The notes: generated by a model from the sequence alone, not told the origin. A DNA stretch of 64,000 nucleotides from Acidobacteriota bacterium (GCA_028872955.1 JAGWNX010000007.1:1-64000), one strand, 5' to 3'. Positions 18,397-27,002 are shown, counted from the first letter of the stretch. Translations and numbers: made by a program.

Positions 18397-20244
18397 CTAG
18401 AGGGTTCGCAGGACGACGACCGTCTCGTCGTCAAAGTGCTCGGTGCCGGACTGGAAGTTCTGCACAGCCTCCAGAATTGCGTCCACGGTGCTGCGGGCGC
18501 TGCGGGCGGCAGTGGGGTGTTGCTCCAGCAGGGTAGCCAGGCGCTCGCTGCCAAACATCTCACCGGCGGAGTTCTCTGCATCCACAATGCCGTCGGAGAA
18601 GAAGACCATCATATCGCCGGGCTGGGTAGCCAGGGTGAAGGCCTCGTACTTTGCCTCAGGAAACAGGCCAAGCGGGAAGCCTTCGGCGGCAACGGTCTTC
18701 ACCTCGTAGGCATGGGTCAGGCTACCGGAGGTTGCCGTCAAAAACAGCGGCTGGACGGAGCCCGCGTTCGCGATCTCGATGGTCTGATTCGCGTCATCCC
18801 ACACGGCGATGAGCATGGTGACGTACTGCGAGTCCAGCTTGCGCTCCTGCAGTTGGTCGTTGAGTGCGGCCAGCAGCTCTGCCGGCGGCAGGTGCTGGCT
18901 GGCCAGCGAACGCAGAATGCCGCTGACCAGCGCGGCGTACAGCGCTGCTGGTGCGGCCTTGCCGGAGACGTCGCCCACGGCCAGCGCGGTTCGCCCCGGG
19001 CCGTAGTCCAGAAAGTCATACAGGTCGCCACCGATGGAGCGCGCCGGCAGAAAGGCTGCAGCAAACTCGGCACGGTGCGGCCGGGGCGGGGAGGGCGGCA
19101 GCAGCCGCAGTTGCACCTGGCGCGCCATCGCCAGATCGCGCTCCAGCCGTTGCTCTTCCTCCTGGATGCGCTGGTACAGCCGCGCGTTGGCAATGGAGAT
19201 GGCCACCTGCGCGGCGAGTGTGCCCAGCGTGCGCTGGTGATCCTCCGTAAAGTAATTGACGCGTGTGTGCTCCAGGTCCAGCACGCCGATCACCTTGCCC
19301 TTGTAGATGAGCGGGACGGAGAGCTCTGAGCGAGTCTCCGGATTCTCTGCCAGGTAGCGTGGCTCCTTGCGCACATCCGGCACCAGGATGGGCTGACGCT
19401 GCTCCGCGGCGGTGCCGATGATGCCATGCCCCAGCCGGATGGTGCGCTCCCGCTGAATCCGTTCGCCGTAGCGTGTGGAGAAGCGATGCTCCAGCAGGCT
19501 GGTGCGGTCGTTCCACAGCAGGATAGAGAACATCTGGAAGTCGATGACGCGCTTGAGCAGCACGCCGATGCGCTCCAGCAGATCGTCCAGATCCAGAATG
19601 CTGGTAATCTCGCGCGAGATGTCGTTCAGCACGGTCAGCGTCTGCGCCTGGCGGGAGACGCGCGTGTACAGACGGGCGTTCTCAATCGCTACGGCAACCC
19701 GGGAGGCCACCAGCTCCAGCAGCCGCTGGTGATCGCGGGTGAAGAAGCCGAGGGACTCCGACTGGATATCGATCACGCCGATCACCTTGTTCTTGATGAT
19801 GAGCGGCACGGCCAGCTCGGACCGCACGTCCGGATTGGCGTTGATGTAGTTCTCCAGCTGGCTGACGTCCTCGACCAGAATCGAGGTGCGCTGCATCGCC
19901 GCCATGCCTACGACGCCGCGGCCCAGCCGGATGCGCATGCGCTCAATCTCCGGCGTGTGGCCGATCTGAAAGCGCATGCGCAGATCCTGCGTGCGGTCAT
20001 TCAACAGCAGGATGGCAAAGATGCGGTAGTCGATGACGGCGCGGACCAGATCCGCTACCCGATGCATCAGGGTATTCAGGTCCAGCGTGGTGTTCAGAGC
20101 ATCGGCAAGCCGGTGCAGAAACTCGATCTGCAGTGGCTCCACGCGCACGTTCGCAGGCTGCTGCGCGGTTGGCTCTGCGGGGCGGTAGTCGCCTTCGAAG
20201 TGGTCTCCCGTGCTGGGCTCCATCGGGTTGGCTACGTCGGTCAT
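18397..20244 (-). CDS. GAF-GAF-PP2C (SpoIIE/RsbU-type) phosphatase
   Basis: Cytoplasmic signalling protein of 615 aa. There are two tandem GAF domains, about residues 40-195 (IDYRIFAILLLND, VGMAAMQRTSILVEDV, VPLIIKNKVIGVIDI) and 205-370 (IDFQMFSILLWND, VPLIYKGKVIGVLDL). A linker helix follows (LERDLAMARQVQLRLLP), then a SpoIIE-type PP2C domain. That domain has metal Asp residues in IGGDLYDFLDYG, AVGDVSGKAAPAAL, VFFSDGIVDAEN and FDDETVVV. Such enzymes dephosphorylate STAS antagonists in response to a small ligand or redox input bound by GAF. The nearby STAS protein is a natural candidate substrate (inference). It may be co-transcribed with deoC, which ends 83 nt upstream. Confidence 0.93.
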   Translation of the reverse strand: MTDVANPMEPSTGDHFEGDYRPAEPTAQQPANVRVEPLQIEFLHRLADALNTTLDLNTLMHRVADLVRAVIDYRIFAILLLNDRTQDLRMRFQIGHTPEIERMRIRLGRGVVGMAAMQRTSILVEDVSQLENYINANPDVRSELAVPLIIKNKVIGVIDIQSESLGFFTRDHQRLLELVASRVAVAIENARLYTRVSRQAQTLTVLNDISREITSILDLDDLLERIGVLLKRVIDFQMFSILLWNDRTSLLEHRFSTRYGERIQRERTIRLGHGIIGTAAEQRQPILVPDVRKEPRYLAENPETRSELSVPLIYKGKVIGVLDLEHTRVNYFTEDHQRTLGTLAAQVAISIANARLYQRIQEEEQRLERDLAMARQVQLRLLPPSPPRPHRAEFAAAFLPARSIGGDLYDFLDYGPGRTALAVGDVSGKAAPAALYAALVSGILRSLASQHLPPAELLAALNDQLQERKLDSQYVTMLIAVWDDANQTIEIANAGSVQPLFLTATSGSLTHAYEVKTVAAEGFPLGLFPEAKYEAFTLATQPGDMMVFFSDGIVDAENSAGEMFGSERLATLLEQHPTAARSARSTVDAILEAVQNFQSGTEHFDDETVVVLRTL

Positions 20245-20327
20245 GATCTACTGGCAAGCTCCACGGGGCGAGCGTAAAAGGGGCAGTGGCAGATTCGCAA
20301 CAGGCAGCGTACTGGGCTTCGTTCGCT

Positions 20328-21101
20328 TTAGTATCCAGCGGGTGCCGTGGCGGTGGGAATCTCACCCCTGAGCTCGGCAAGAATCTTGACGCTCGCACTG
20401 GCCCCGATGCGACTTGCTCCCGCCTCCAGCATCAGCCGGGCGTCGTGCAGGGAACGGATGCCGCCGGAGGCTTTCACGCCGGCACGCGCACCCGCGACAC
20501 CCCGCAGGATGGCGATGTCGTCCACCGTGGCGCCACCGTTGGCAAAGCCGGTGCTGGTCTTCAGAAAGTCTGCTCCAGCTGCCAGCGCGATCTCTGAGGC
20601 GCGGAGCTTCTCCTCATAGTTCAGCAGGCAGGTCTCGAGGATCACCTTGACGATGGCTCCAGCGCCATGCGCCAGCTCTACCACGCCGCGGATGTCCTGC
20701 TGCAGGGCCTCGTAATCCCCCGGCTGGCCAGACTTCAGCAGTCCCACGTTCAGCACCATGTCCACGTCATGCGCTCCGTACTTCAGAACCCGCGCCGTCT
20801 CATCCCGTTTGGAGGCCGAGAGCGTGGCACCCAGGGGGAAGCCAATGACCACGCCAACCGGGATTCCGGTGCCGGCCAACGCGCTGACCGCCGTGGATAC
20901 CCAGAACGGATTGACCATGGCGCAGGCAAAACGGTACTCGGCGGCCTCGCGACAGAGCTGCAGCACCTGATTGCGCGTGGCGTCGGGCTTCAGCAGCGTG
21001 TGATCCAGCAACGCGGCCAGCTGCTGCGGCGACGACAACGCATCCGCGGCAAATGCTGCAGCGTCGTAGGTTCCGGTGTTGGTCTGAGGCAAGGTGCTCA
21101 T
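20328..21101 (-). CDS. deoC: Deoxyribose-phosphate aldolase
   Basis: Class I aldolase of 257 aa that cleaves 2-deoxyribose-5-phosphate to acetaldehyde and glyceraldehyde-3-phosphate in deoxynucleoside salvage. Signatures are LLDHTLLKPDATRNQV, VVIGFPLGA, HDVDMVLNVG and KVILETCLLN. The Schiff-base Lys lies in DFLKTSTGFANGGAT and the second catalytic Lys in GVKASGGIR. There is a 30-residue N-terminal extension before the barrel. A strong SD (AAAGGAGCATC) precedes the ATG at 21101. The next gene on the strand is the PP2C phosphatase. Confidence 0.96.
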   Translation of the reverse strand: MSTLPQTNTGTYDAAAFAADALSSPQQLAALLDHTLLKPDATRNQVLQLCREAAEYRFACAMVNPFWVSTAVSALAGTGIPVGVVIGFPLGATLSASKRDETARVLKYGAHDVDMVLNVGLLKSGQPGDYEALQQDIRGVVELAHGAGAIVKVILETCLLNYEEKLRASEIALAAGADFLKTSTGFANGGATVDDIAILRGVAGARAGVKASGGIRSLHDARLMLEAGASRIGASASVKILAELRGEIPTATAPAGY

Positions 21102-21134
21102 GATGCTCCTTTGGCCGGTTGCCGGTCTGTTTGT

Positions 21135-21140
21135 ATCATA
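21135..21140 (-). promoter_or_regulatory. Candidate -10 box (TATGAT) of deoC
   Basis: TATGAT on the minus strand matches the -10 consensus at 5 of 6 positions and lies 34 nt upstream of the deoC ATG. No clear -35 is seen. Confidence 0.35.
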
Positions 21141-21187
21141 CGGGCGCGAGGGTGTGCATTACGGCGTGGATTCCACCGCGCGTCCAC

Positions 21188-21227
21188 GGGTGAGCACTCA
21201 CCCGGGCTTGTGTGGTGGCACACAAGC
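21188..21227. other. Tandem hairpins in the deoC/micro-ORF intergenic region
   Basis: Two perfect inverted repeats lie 2 nt apart: GGGTGAG-CA-CTCACCC (21188-21203) and GCTTGTGTG-GTGG-CACACAAGC (21206-21227). The 265-nt region 21102-21366 has no other gene. The stems may be bidirectional structural elements, a binding site, or part of a leader for deoC or for the micro-ORF. No U-tract follows on either strand, so simple termination is less likely. Confidence 0.5.
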
Positions 21228-21366
21228 TCGTGATTCCGGTGCGACCCCTGGCCCCGGCCGGCATGACGAACTTTTTACGACTCTCTTAGGCGCACGTTAC
21301 GGTTTGCCGACGAGTTCTTGATGTCAGCAACGCTGCAATCAATGGATACGCGAGAGGAGCGCATCC

Positions 21367-21501
21367 ATGCTGGAGTTTGTGCCGTATCTGTTGGTCGCCG
21401 TCCCACCCATTCTGTTTCTGCTGGTCTGCCTGTGGCGATTGGAACCAGAGCGGGAGCCGCAGCGGCGTCGACGCCGAGCCCGGTTAGATGACCCGGACTA
21501 G
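21367..21501 (+). CDS. Micro-ORF: 44-aa single-helix membrane protein
   Basis: Not in the ORF track (too short). ATG at 21367 is preceded by GAGAGGAG about 8 nt upstream, a strong SD. The product has one hydrophobic helix (VPYLLVAVPPILFLLVCLW) followed by a very basic tail (EPQRRRRRARLDDPD), so it would be an N-out/C-in single-span protein. Its TAG stop overlaps the TAG stop of the convergent hpt gene in a shared CTAG. No homologue is recognised. The SD, helix and positive-inside tail make translation plausible, but this is unproven. Confidence 0.5.
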   Translation: MLEFVPYLLVAVPPILFLLVCLWRLEPEREPQRRRRRARLDDPD

Positions 21502-22061
21502 TGCCCGGCGTCGTCCGGGAAGAGACGAATATCCTCGACCCCGCGATAGCGCTCTGCGTAGTCCATCCCGTAGCCAATGACAAACTGGTTGGGGATCTTG
21601 AAGGCAACGTAGTCCGCCTCGATGGGCACCAGGCGCCGCTCCGGCTTATCCAGGCAGGTGGCAATCTTCAGCGAGGCCGGCTTGTGCTGAAGCATCATGC
21701 CGCGCAGGTAGCTCAACGTCAGCCCGGTGTCCAGAATGTCCTCCACCAGAATCACATCCTTACCCTCGATCGGGTTGTCGATGTCTTTGATGAGCTTGAC
21801 GGCTCCCGAAGAGACTTTGGCGCGGCCGTAGCTGGAGACTGCCACAAAGTCAAAGGTGTTGTCCACGCCGATGGCGCGGGCGAGATCCGCCAGGAAGATG
21901 GCGGCTCCCTTGAGCACGCCGATCAGCACAATCGATTTCCCCGCGTAGTCGGCAGTAATCTGCGCGCCGATCTCGCGCGTGCGCTGTGCGATCTGCTCGC
22001 GGGTGAAGAGAATCTCCATGGTGGATGGATCAGGGAAGGCAGGGGTGGTGTGAGCAGACAT
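21498..22061 (-). CDS. hpt: Hypoxanthine phosphoribosyltransferase
   Basis: Purine salvage enzyme of 187 aa that converts hypoxanthine or guanine plus PRPP to IMP or GMP. The PRPP-binding signature is VILVEDILDTGLT, and other family elements are FTREQIAQRTREIGAQI, VLIGVLKGAAIFLADL, VSSYGR, and the base-binding end VAFKIPNQFVIGYGMDYAERYR. The start at 22061 is the track choice. An internal ATG at 22019 (MEILFTREQ) aligns better with typical family starts, and neither has a clear SD. Confidence 0.96.
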   Translation of the reverse strand: MSAHTTPAFPDPSTMEILFTREQIAQRTREIGAQITADYAGKSIVLIGVLKGAAIFLADLARAIGVDNTFDFVAVSSYGRAKVSSGAVKLIKDIDNPIEGKDVILVEDILDTGLTLSYLRGMMLQHKPASLKIATCLDKPERRLVPIEADYVAFKIPNQFVIGYGMDYAERYRGVEDIRLFPDDAGH

Positions 22062-22135
22062 TTGAGACAGGGTAGCGCGAATGGCACCCGCAGGGGAAGG
22101 GCTGCCGATGCACAGGCAAACTGCCTGCAGAACCG

Positions 22136-22141
22136 TATACT
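22136..22141 (+). promoter_or_regulatory. Candidate -10 box (TATACT) of the Lgt-like gene
   Basis: TATACT (5 of 6) lies 17 nt before the ATG at 22159. The expected mRNA would have a leader of about ten bases containing the SD AGGCGAGG. The -35 region is poor. Confidence 0.35.
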
Positions 22142-22158
22142 TAACCCAGGCGAGGTCT

Positions 22159-23022
22159 ATGTATCCCTACATCAATCTGGGTCCGGTGCACCTGGGCACC
22201 TTTGGTCTGCTGCTGTGGCTGGCCGCTGTCGCGGCGACGGTGGTGTTGCATCGGAACTTTACCCGGTACGGCGTGGCTGCCGATGCGTTGAACGTGGTCG
22301 CCGTGGTCGTTGTCTCCGGCGTCTTAGGCGCCAAGACCTGGCATGAGTTGCAGAGCATCCCGGAGCTGACCTTCTCGCTACGGCAGATCGTCGCGCCCGG
22401 CTGGAGCAGCCCGCTCAGCGTGCTGGGGCGGTTTCTGCGCTGGTTTCAGGCCGGCTTTGCCTGGTATGGCGGCATGCTGGCCGGCATTCTGGCGCTGATG
22501 GTGCAGGGGCGGATGGCCCGCATGCACGGCGAGAAGCCAGAGCAGCCCGGGCCTCGGCTGGGCGCGCTGCGCATGCTTGACCTGGCGGCCCCGGCCGCAG
22601 CCATCGGCTATGGCGTAGGGCGAATCGGCTGCCTGACCAGCGGCGATGGCGACTACGGCATCAAGACGACGCTGCCCTGGGGAGTGCACATGCGTCCTGA
22701 CGCGCTGGTGCCCACGCCAGACCTGGTGCAGCCGACTCCGGTGTACGAGCTACTCTTCTCGCTGCTCGTCTTCTGGATTCTATGGCGCCTGAGCCGCTCG
22801 CCACGACACGTCGGCTGGTTGACAGGCCTGTACCTGGTGCTGAGCGGGATCGGCCGCTTTCTGGTCGAGTTTGTCCGCATCAATCCCCGCCTGTACTGGG
22901 GCATGAGCAACGCGCAGACAGCAGCACTCGGCAGCATTGTGGCTGGCGCCCTGGTGATGGCAGTAGCCAGCAACCGTGGCAGCCTGTGGAGCCCGCCAGT
23001 GGAGACCGGCCAGCCCGGCTAA
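22159..23022 (+). CDS. Lgt-like prolipoprotein diacylglyceryl transferase homologue, active-site variant
   Basis: Polytopic inner-membrane protein of 287 aa with about seven helices. The fold and several motifs match Lgt: start YPYINLGPVHLGTFGLLLW, GVGRIGCLTSGD, QPTPVYELLFSL (Lgt: HPSQLYE) and GIGRFLVEFVR with the conserved Arg. In E. coli Lgt, however, the essential His sits in SFHGGL; here the site reads AWYGGML. The Asn and Glu of GRLGNFINGELWG are also replaced (GRIGCLTSGDGDYG). It may be a variant Lgt or an enzyme with another lipid or acceptor substrate. The track's 26 extra N-terminal residues are dropped, since the ATG at 22159 has a good SD. It is divergent from hpt. Confidence 0.8.
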   Translation: MYPYINLGPVHLGTFGLLLWLAAVAATVVLHRNFTRYGVAADALNVVAVVVVSGVLGAKTWHELQSIPELTFSLRQIVAPGWSSPLSVLGRFLRWFQAGFAWYGGMLAGILALMVQGRMARMHGEKPEQPGPRLGALRMLDLAAPAAAIGYGVGRIGCLTSGDGDYGIKTTLPWGVHMRPDALVPTPDLVQPTPVYELLFSLLVFWILWRLSRSPRHVGWLTGLYLVLSGIGRFLVEFVRINPRLYWGMSNAQTAALGSIVAGALVMAVASNRGSLWSPPVETGQPG

Positions 23023-23041
23023 GCAGGGCCGGCCGGATGCC

Positions 23042-23743
23042 TTACTCCGATTTGGCCTCAAATACGCCGTTGTAGAGCAGCCCGCCCACGATTGCACCCA
23101 GAATGGGCGCAACCCAGAACAGCCATAGCTGACTCACCGCCCACCCGCCGACAAACAGCGCCGGGCCGGTGGAGCGTGCCGGGTTGACCGAGGTGTTGGT
23201 GACCGGAATGCTGATGAGGTGGATGAGCGTCAGGCACAGGCCGATTGCAATCGGCGCAAAGCCCTTCGGCGCGCGCGCATCGGTCGAGCCCAGGATGACC
23301 AGCAGGAAGAACGCGGTCAGCACCAGCTCAATCAGGAAGCAGGAGAACAGGGCATAGCCGCCCGGCGAGTGCACCCCGTAGCCGTTGGAGGCGAAACCAC
23401 CGGCCAGGGAGAACGACGGGTTGCCGCTGGCGATGAGGTACAGCACGCCTGAGGCGGCGATCGCGCCCAGCACCTGCGCCACCACGTAGGCAGGCAGTTC
23501 GCTTGCCGGGAAGCGCTTGCCGGCGACCAGCCCGATGGAGACAGCGGGGTTCAGGTGGCAGCCGGAGATAGGTCCGATGGCAAAGGCCATGGTCAGCACC
23601 GTCAGGCCGAAGGCCAGCGCGACCCCGACAAAGCCGATACCGAGCGCAGGAAAGGCAGCCGCCAGCACCGCCGCGCCACAGCCCCCGAAGACCAGCCAGA
23701 AGGTGCCGAAGAACTCCGCGATAGCACGTTTGGAAAGGCTCAT
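23042..23743 (-). CDS. aqpZ: Aquaporin Z-type water channel
   Basis: MIP-family channel of 233 aa with six helices. Both pore half-helices are present: GCHLNPAVS after helix two and [15 protein letters not shown] after helix five. The narrow selectivity filter typical of water channels is suggested by the His in [19 protein letters not shown]. The track start at 23869 is rejected: the ATG at 23743 begins [21 protein letters not shown], the standard AqpZ N-terminus. The gene is convergent with the Lgt-like gene and has 19 nt between stops. Confidence 0.95.
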   Translation of the reverse strand: MSLSKRAIAEFFGTFWLVFGGCGAAVLAAAFPALGIGFVGVALAFGLTVLTMAFAIGPISGCHLNPAVSIGLVAGKRFPASELPAYVVAQVLGAIAASGVLYLIASGNPSFSLAGGFASNGYGVHSPGGYALFSCFLIELVLTAFFLLVILGSTDARAPKGFAPIAIGLCLTLIHLISIPVTNTSVNPARSTGPALFVGGWAVSQLWLFWVAPILGAIVGGLLYNGVFEAKSE

Positions 23744-23832
23744 AGACGAAACCTCAAGCGTGGGATAGTGAGACGCGGAATAGTAGCACGCCAAGGTTGC
23801 CGCAAGGTTGAACGCGCTTCGGTTGGTTGCCT

Positions 23833-24534
23833 CTAGAGCAGCCGCAGAAAGGCCTTGGCCTCTTCCCACTGCGGGAACAGCCGCTCCTCGGCCTGAAACT
23901 CACGGGAGTGGACGCACCGCCGACCGCTCTTGACCCGGACAGGGTGCTTCAGGTGCAGCATCTCGTGGTACAGCAGGTACTCAATGGCGTAGCGCGGCGT
24001 GCCGGGGCGGTCAAACACCCGCGACACGACGATGGTATTGTGCGCCGCGTCATAGTGGCCCAGCGTGCGTCGTGCGGCATGCGCAGACCAGGTGAGGGTA
24101 GGACGCCCCAGCAGGCCATGGAAGAAGCGCTGATTCAGGCTCTCAAACACCTCGTCCAGATCGTACTGATGACCGATCGCGGTGGAGACCCGTTTGCGGC
24201 CGCGCATCTGCCGTATCTGCTCGGCCTGGCTGGCCACAGACTCGGACCGCACATAGCGCCGGTAACGGTCTGCGTGCAGGCGGGCGATGGGTTTGCGGTA
24301 GAGCTTGGCCAGCAGAATGTGCGCGATGGCGTGATGCACACTCTCCGGGGCCGACTCCAGCAGGTCAGACAGGCTGACGTGCAGTTGTCCTTCGCGAAGC
24401 CGAATGGTGGTGTTGAGCGAGGTGAAGCGGCGAAAACGGACCTGCACCGGAGGCATAGGCGCACATGGCCGAAGCTCACGATACTCCAGCTGAAAGATTG
24501 CTTCGAGTGCTGTTGCCGCCTGGGTTCCCGTCAC
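23833..24534 (-). CDS. SprT-like zinc metalloprotease family protein
   Basis: Protein of 233 aa. The zinc motif HEMLHLKH (HExxH) lies near residue 195 and is followed about 20 residues later by [11 protein letters not shown], whose His is the likely third ligand, as in SprT/Spartan-like domains. The N-terminal part ([32 protein letters not shown]) is a helical domain often preceding this fold. Substrates of bacterial members are unknown. The start is GTG at 24534; no strong SD is visible. It lies 22 nt downstream of the exported helical protein gene and may be in the same transcript. Confidence 0.8.
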   Translation of the reverse strand: MTGTQAATALEAIFQLEYRELRPCAPMPPVQVRFRRFTSLNTTIRLREGQLHVSLSDLLESAPESVHHAIAHILLAKLYRKPIARLHADRYRRYVRSESVASQAEQIRQMRGRKRVSTAIGHQYDLDEVFESLNQRFFHGLLGRPTLTWSAHAARRTLGHYDAAHNTIVVSRVFDRPGTPRYAIEYLLYHEMLHLKHPVRVKSGRRCVHSREFQAEERLFPQWEEAKAFLRLL

Positions 24535-24556
24535 GCTACGGCTAGCTTAACATGCG

Positions 24557-25096
24557 CTAGCGGTCGCTCTGGGTAGATCCGTTCTTGGGCGGAGGATGGG
24601 CGGCGAACCAGGTCTTCTGATCCTCCAGCATCTTTGCCGCCTCCTCGCGCAGGTCACCCAACGACTCGAGCGTGAGCCGACGCGAGACGTCGTAGGCCTC
24701 GTCCTCGGGCAGCCCGCGAATGGTCGAGGTCCAGCGCTCGATGGCATCCTGCAGCTTGGGTAGCTGCTTGCGAACGTCGCGATGCCGCGTGCTGTAGTCG
24801 TCCAGGTTGTCCTGCAGCTCGTCGCAGATCGACGTGACCTGCTCCAGCAGGTCGTGCGTATCTTCCTCGCGGCCCGGCTGCCGGGCTTTGGCGTACAGCG
24901 CGCGCAGGCGATCAACGCGGCTATCCACGATCTTCACGAACACCATGACCCGGCTGGCAGGGAAGTAGGCGGCATCGCGGAGTTGCTCAATCTCGGCATC
25001 GGAGAGCGCAGACTCCCGCTGCTGGGCTTGCAGCGCAGGCACGGCTGCGGCCAGGCACAGCAAGATCGAGCCTCGAAGAAGATGGCGCCGCTGCAT
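24557..25096 (-). CDS. Exported helical protein of unknown function (third of a trio)
   Basis: Protein of 179 aa. A Sec-type signal (MQRRHLLRGSILLCLAAAVPALQAQ) is followed by a wholly helical, charged domain with EIEQLRDAAYFPASRVMVF, VDSRVDRLRALYAK, LLEQVTSICDELQDNLDDY and LGDLREEAAKMLEDQK. I choose the ATG at 25096 over the track's TTG at 25120 because it starts directly with the signal n-region and does not overlap the upstream gene. No family is recognised. The helical pattern resembles its upstream neighbour (25110-25571), so the two may be distant paralogues. It is 13 nt from that gene. Confidence 0.7.
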   Translation of the reverse strand: MQRRHLLRGSILLCLAAAVPALQAQQRESALSDAEIEQLRDAAYFPASRVMVFVKIVDSRVDRLRALYAKARQPGREEDTHDLLEQVTSICDELQDNLDDYSTRHRDVRKQLPKLQDAIERWTSTIRGLPEDEAYDVSRRLTLESLGDLREEAAKMLEDQKTWFAAHPPPKNGSTQSDR

Positions 25097-25109
25097 CACA
25101 CTGGCCAGT

Positions 25110-25571
25110 CTACCGCGCAAACACCTGGTTCAGCAGCTCGTCCTGCACGGAGTCCAGCTGCTTCAGCGTTGCCTGCAGGGTGTCACGGTCATCGCCCGAG
25201 GCCGCGTGCAGAAAGTCATTCAGGCGGACCGTGGTGTGGTGCATCAGCAACTGCGCGTTCTTCAGCCGTTTGGAGTCGCGCGCCAGACCCACATGAATGA
25301 GTTGCACATAGCGGGCAACCTGCTTGAGCGTTGCACTGGCGCGGTCGGCATCGCCCTCCAGTAACTGGCGCCCAGCCAACTCCGTCATGCTATGGACGAG
25401 CTGGGTGTAGAGGAAGATCTGCTCACGCGGATCGGCCTGCAGCGCCTGCTGCTCCAACTGCTGCAGGGTCTGGGCCGTGGGAATGGATTCGTCGAAGGTC
25501 GCCGCGTGTGCCGCAGGGATCAGGGTGAAAGCCGATAGTAAGGCGAGGACGGAAGCGATCTTTGGAGTCAT
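25110..25571 (-). CDS. Exported helical protein of unknown function (second of a trio)
   Basis: Protein of 153 aa. The signal peptide is MTPKIASVLALLSAFTLIPAAHAA, and the mature part is all-helical (QTLQQLEQQALQADPREQIF, YTQLVHSMTELAGRQL, TLKQVARYVQLIHVGLARD, LKQLDSVQDELLNQVF). The track start at 25640 overlaps the TPR gene; the ATG at 25571 has GAGGTG 9-10 nt upstream and starts the signal peptide. It lies 23 nt after the TPR protein gene and 13 nt before the third gene of the set. No function can be assigned. Confidence 0.72.
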   Translation of the reverse strand: MTPKIASVLALLSAFTLIPAAHAATFDESIPTAQTLQQLEQQALQADPREQIFLYTQLVHSMTELAGRQLLEGDADRASATLKQVARYVQLIHVGLARDSKRLKNAQLLMHHTTVRLNDFLHAASGDDRDTLQATLKQLDSVQDELLNQVFAR

Positions 25572-25594
25572 CACGCACCTCGTAGAAGCGCGAA

Positions 25595-26935
25595 TCACTT
25601 CATCTTTTGAAGAGTGATCAGGCGGTGGCTGGCCTCCCACTCCTCATCTGGAAACTTGCCGTTTGCCACGCTCAGGAACCTCTTGTACAGCTCGATTGCC
25701 TGAGGAATCTGGTGCAGCTTGTCCGTGGCCGTTGCCGCAAGAAACACCGCTGCAGGAGACTGTGGCAAGACACTATCACGAACCTTCAGCGCTTGCAATG
25801 TCAGCACCGGATCATTCGTTGCCGAGGCAGCAAAGGCCAGGTGGCTGGCCGCCATACCCAGGTCCTGCGGGCTGGCAAAGCTGTTGGGGTGGGCAAGCGC
25901 CTGCTTTAGCAGGGTCACAGCCTCCGGGGAGCGGTGCAGGTGGATCAGGGCATCCGCCCGGGCGTCGAGCAGGGCCGGATCGGCCGGACTGGTGGCTGTC
26001 AGGGCGGCATAAAGCGGCTCGGCCTTGTCGTATTGCTGGTTGCGACTGTACAGCCGGGCCAGCAGGCGCGTAACTCCAGCGTCTGCAGCGTTGGCCGCGT
26101 GCAAACGCTCGACCAGAGGAAGCGCCAACTCGGGCTTGTCCTGGTCGGTATAGAGCTCGGCCAGTTGGGCAGTCATGGCGACGTCGCCCGGGTGCGCGGC
26201 CAGCGCCTTGGTCAGCAACGGCTCGGCCTCCGCCACCTGGCCCTGGCGCAGCAAAACATGCGCAAGCCCGGCGGCGGCGTCCGCATTGTTGGCATCGGTC
26301 GCCAGCAGCCGGCGGTAGGTGGCCGTCGCAGCCGGCAGGTCGTTGGCCGCCTCGGAGATCTCCGCCGAGAGCAGCAGGTCGTCCGTCGTCTCCGGTGAGA
26401 GCTTGAGCGCCTCCAGCAGGTCTGCCGACGCGCCTGCCGGATTGGAGCGCACATCCAGCCGGGCCAGGCCGCGGTAAGCGCGCGCTTTCAGCAGCGGGTC
26501 CGAACCCGGCACCGCGACCGCCGCGGCGAGCGCCTCATGCGCCGCCTGCATTTGCCCGGTGCGTGCCAGCAGCAGTCCCAGCGCCAGTTGCGGCTCCATC
26601 ATCGTGGGGGCGGCGTCGCGCGCGCTGCGATAGCTGGCAGCGGCTGCGGCATCCTGGTCCAGCGCCTCCTGGGTAGCACCCAGGTCATAGAGCAGGTGGG
26701 CATCGCCGGGGTGCTGCGTCGTCAGCGTGGTCAGCAGTCGCAGCGCCGTGGCGTAGTCGTGCTGGTCCAGCGCGCTGGCTGCCTGGGCTCGCAACGGGTC
26801 CTGGGCGGGCGCAGCGGTGGTATCGGTCGTTCCAGCGGGCAGCTGGGCCAGGCCGACAGCCTGGGCAGGGCCCCACAGTAACAGAGCGGTCAGCATGGCG
26901 CGGGCAAGGGGAGCGGTGGTGCGTGCAGCATTCAC
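25595..26935 (-). CDS. Exported TPR-repeat protein (first of a trio)
   Basis: Protein of 446 aa starting at a GTG. The signal peptide is MNAARTTAPLARAMLTALLLWGPAQAVGLAQ. From about residue 45 on there are consecutive TPR units (ALDQHDYATALRLLTTL, AHLLYDLGATQEALDQ, AAAGLAHVLLRQGQVAEAEP, LLARLYSRNQQYDKAEPLY). No catalytic domain is seen, so it is probably a periplasmic scaffold or adaptor. It is transcribed together with two small exported helical proteins, which suggests that the three form one envelope system. The start has no clear SD. A gap of 67 nt separates it from the upstream esterase gene. Confidence 0.85.
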   Translation of the reverse strand: MNAARTTAPLARAMLTALLLWGPAQAVGLAQLPAGTTDTTAAPAQDPLRAQAASALDQHDYATALRLLTTLTTQHPGDAHLLYDLGATQEALDQDAAAAASYRSARDAAPTMMEPQLALGLLLARTGQMQAAHEALAAAVAVPGSDPLLKARAYRGLARLDVRSNPAGASADLLEALKLSPETTDDLLLSAEISEAANDLPAATATYRRLLATDANNADAAAGLAHVLLRQGQVAEAEPLLTKALAAHPGDVAMTAQLAELYTDQDKPELALPLVERLHAANAADAGVTRLLARLYSRNQQYDKAEPLYAALTATSPADPALLDARADALIHLHRSPEAVTLLKQALAHPNSFASPQDLGMAASHLAFAASATNDPVLTLQALKVRDSVLPQSPAAVFLAATATDKLHQIPQAIELYKRFLSVANGKFPDEEWEASHRLITLQKMK

Positions 26936-27002
26936 CCCACCAGCTTAGCTGCTGGGGCGCAGCCATGTCGAAAGTCATCGCGCCCACCAGCCTGCTGCTG
27001 CG

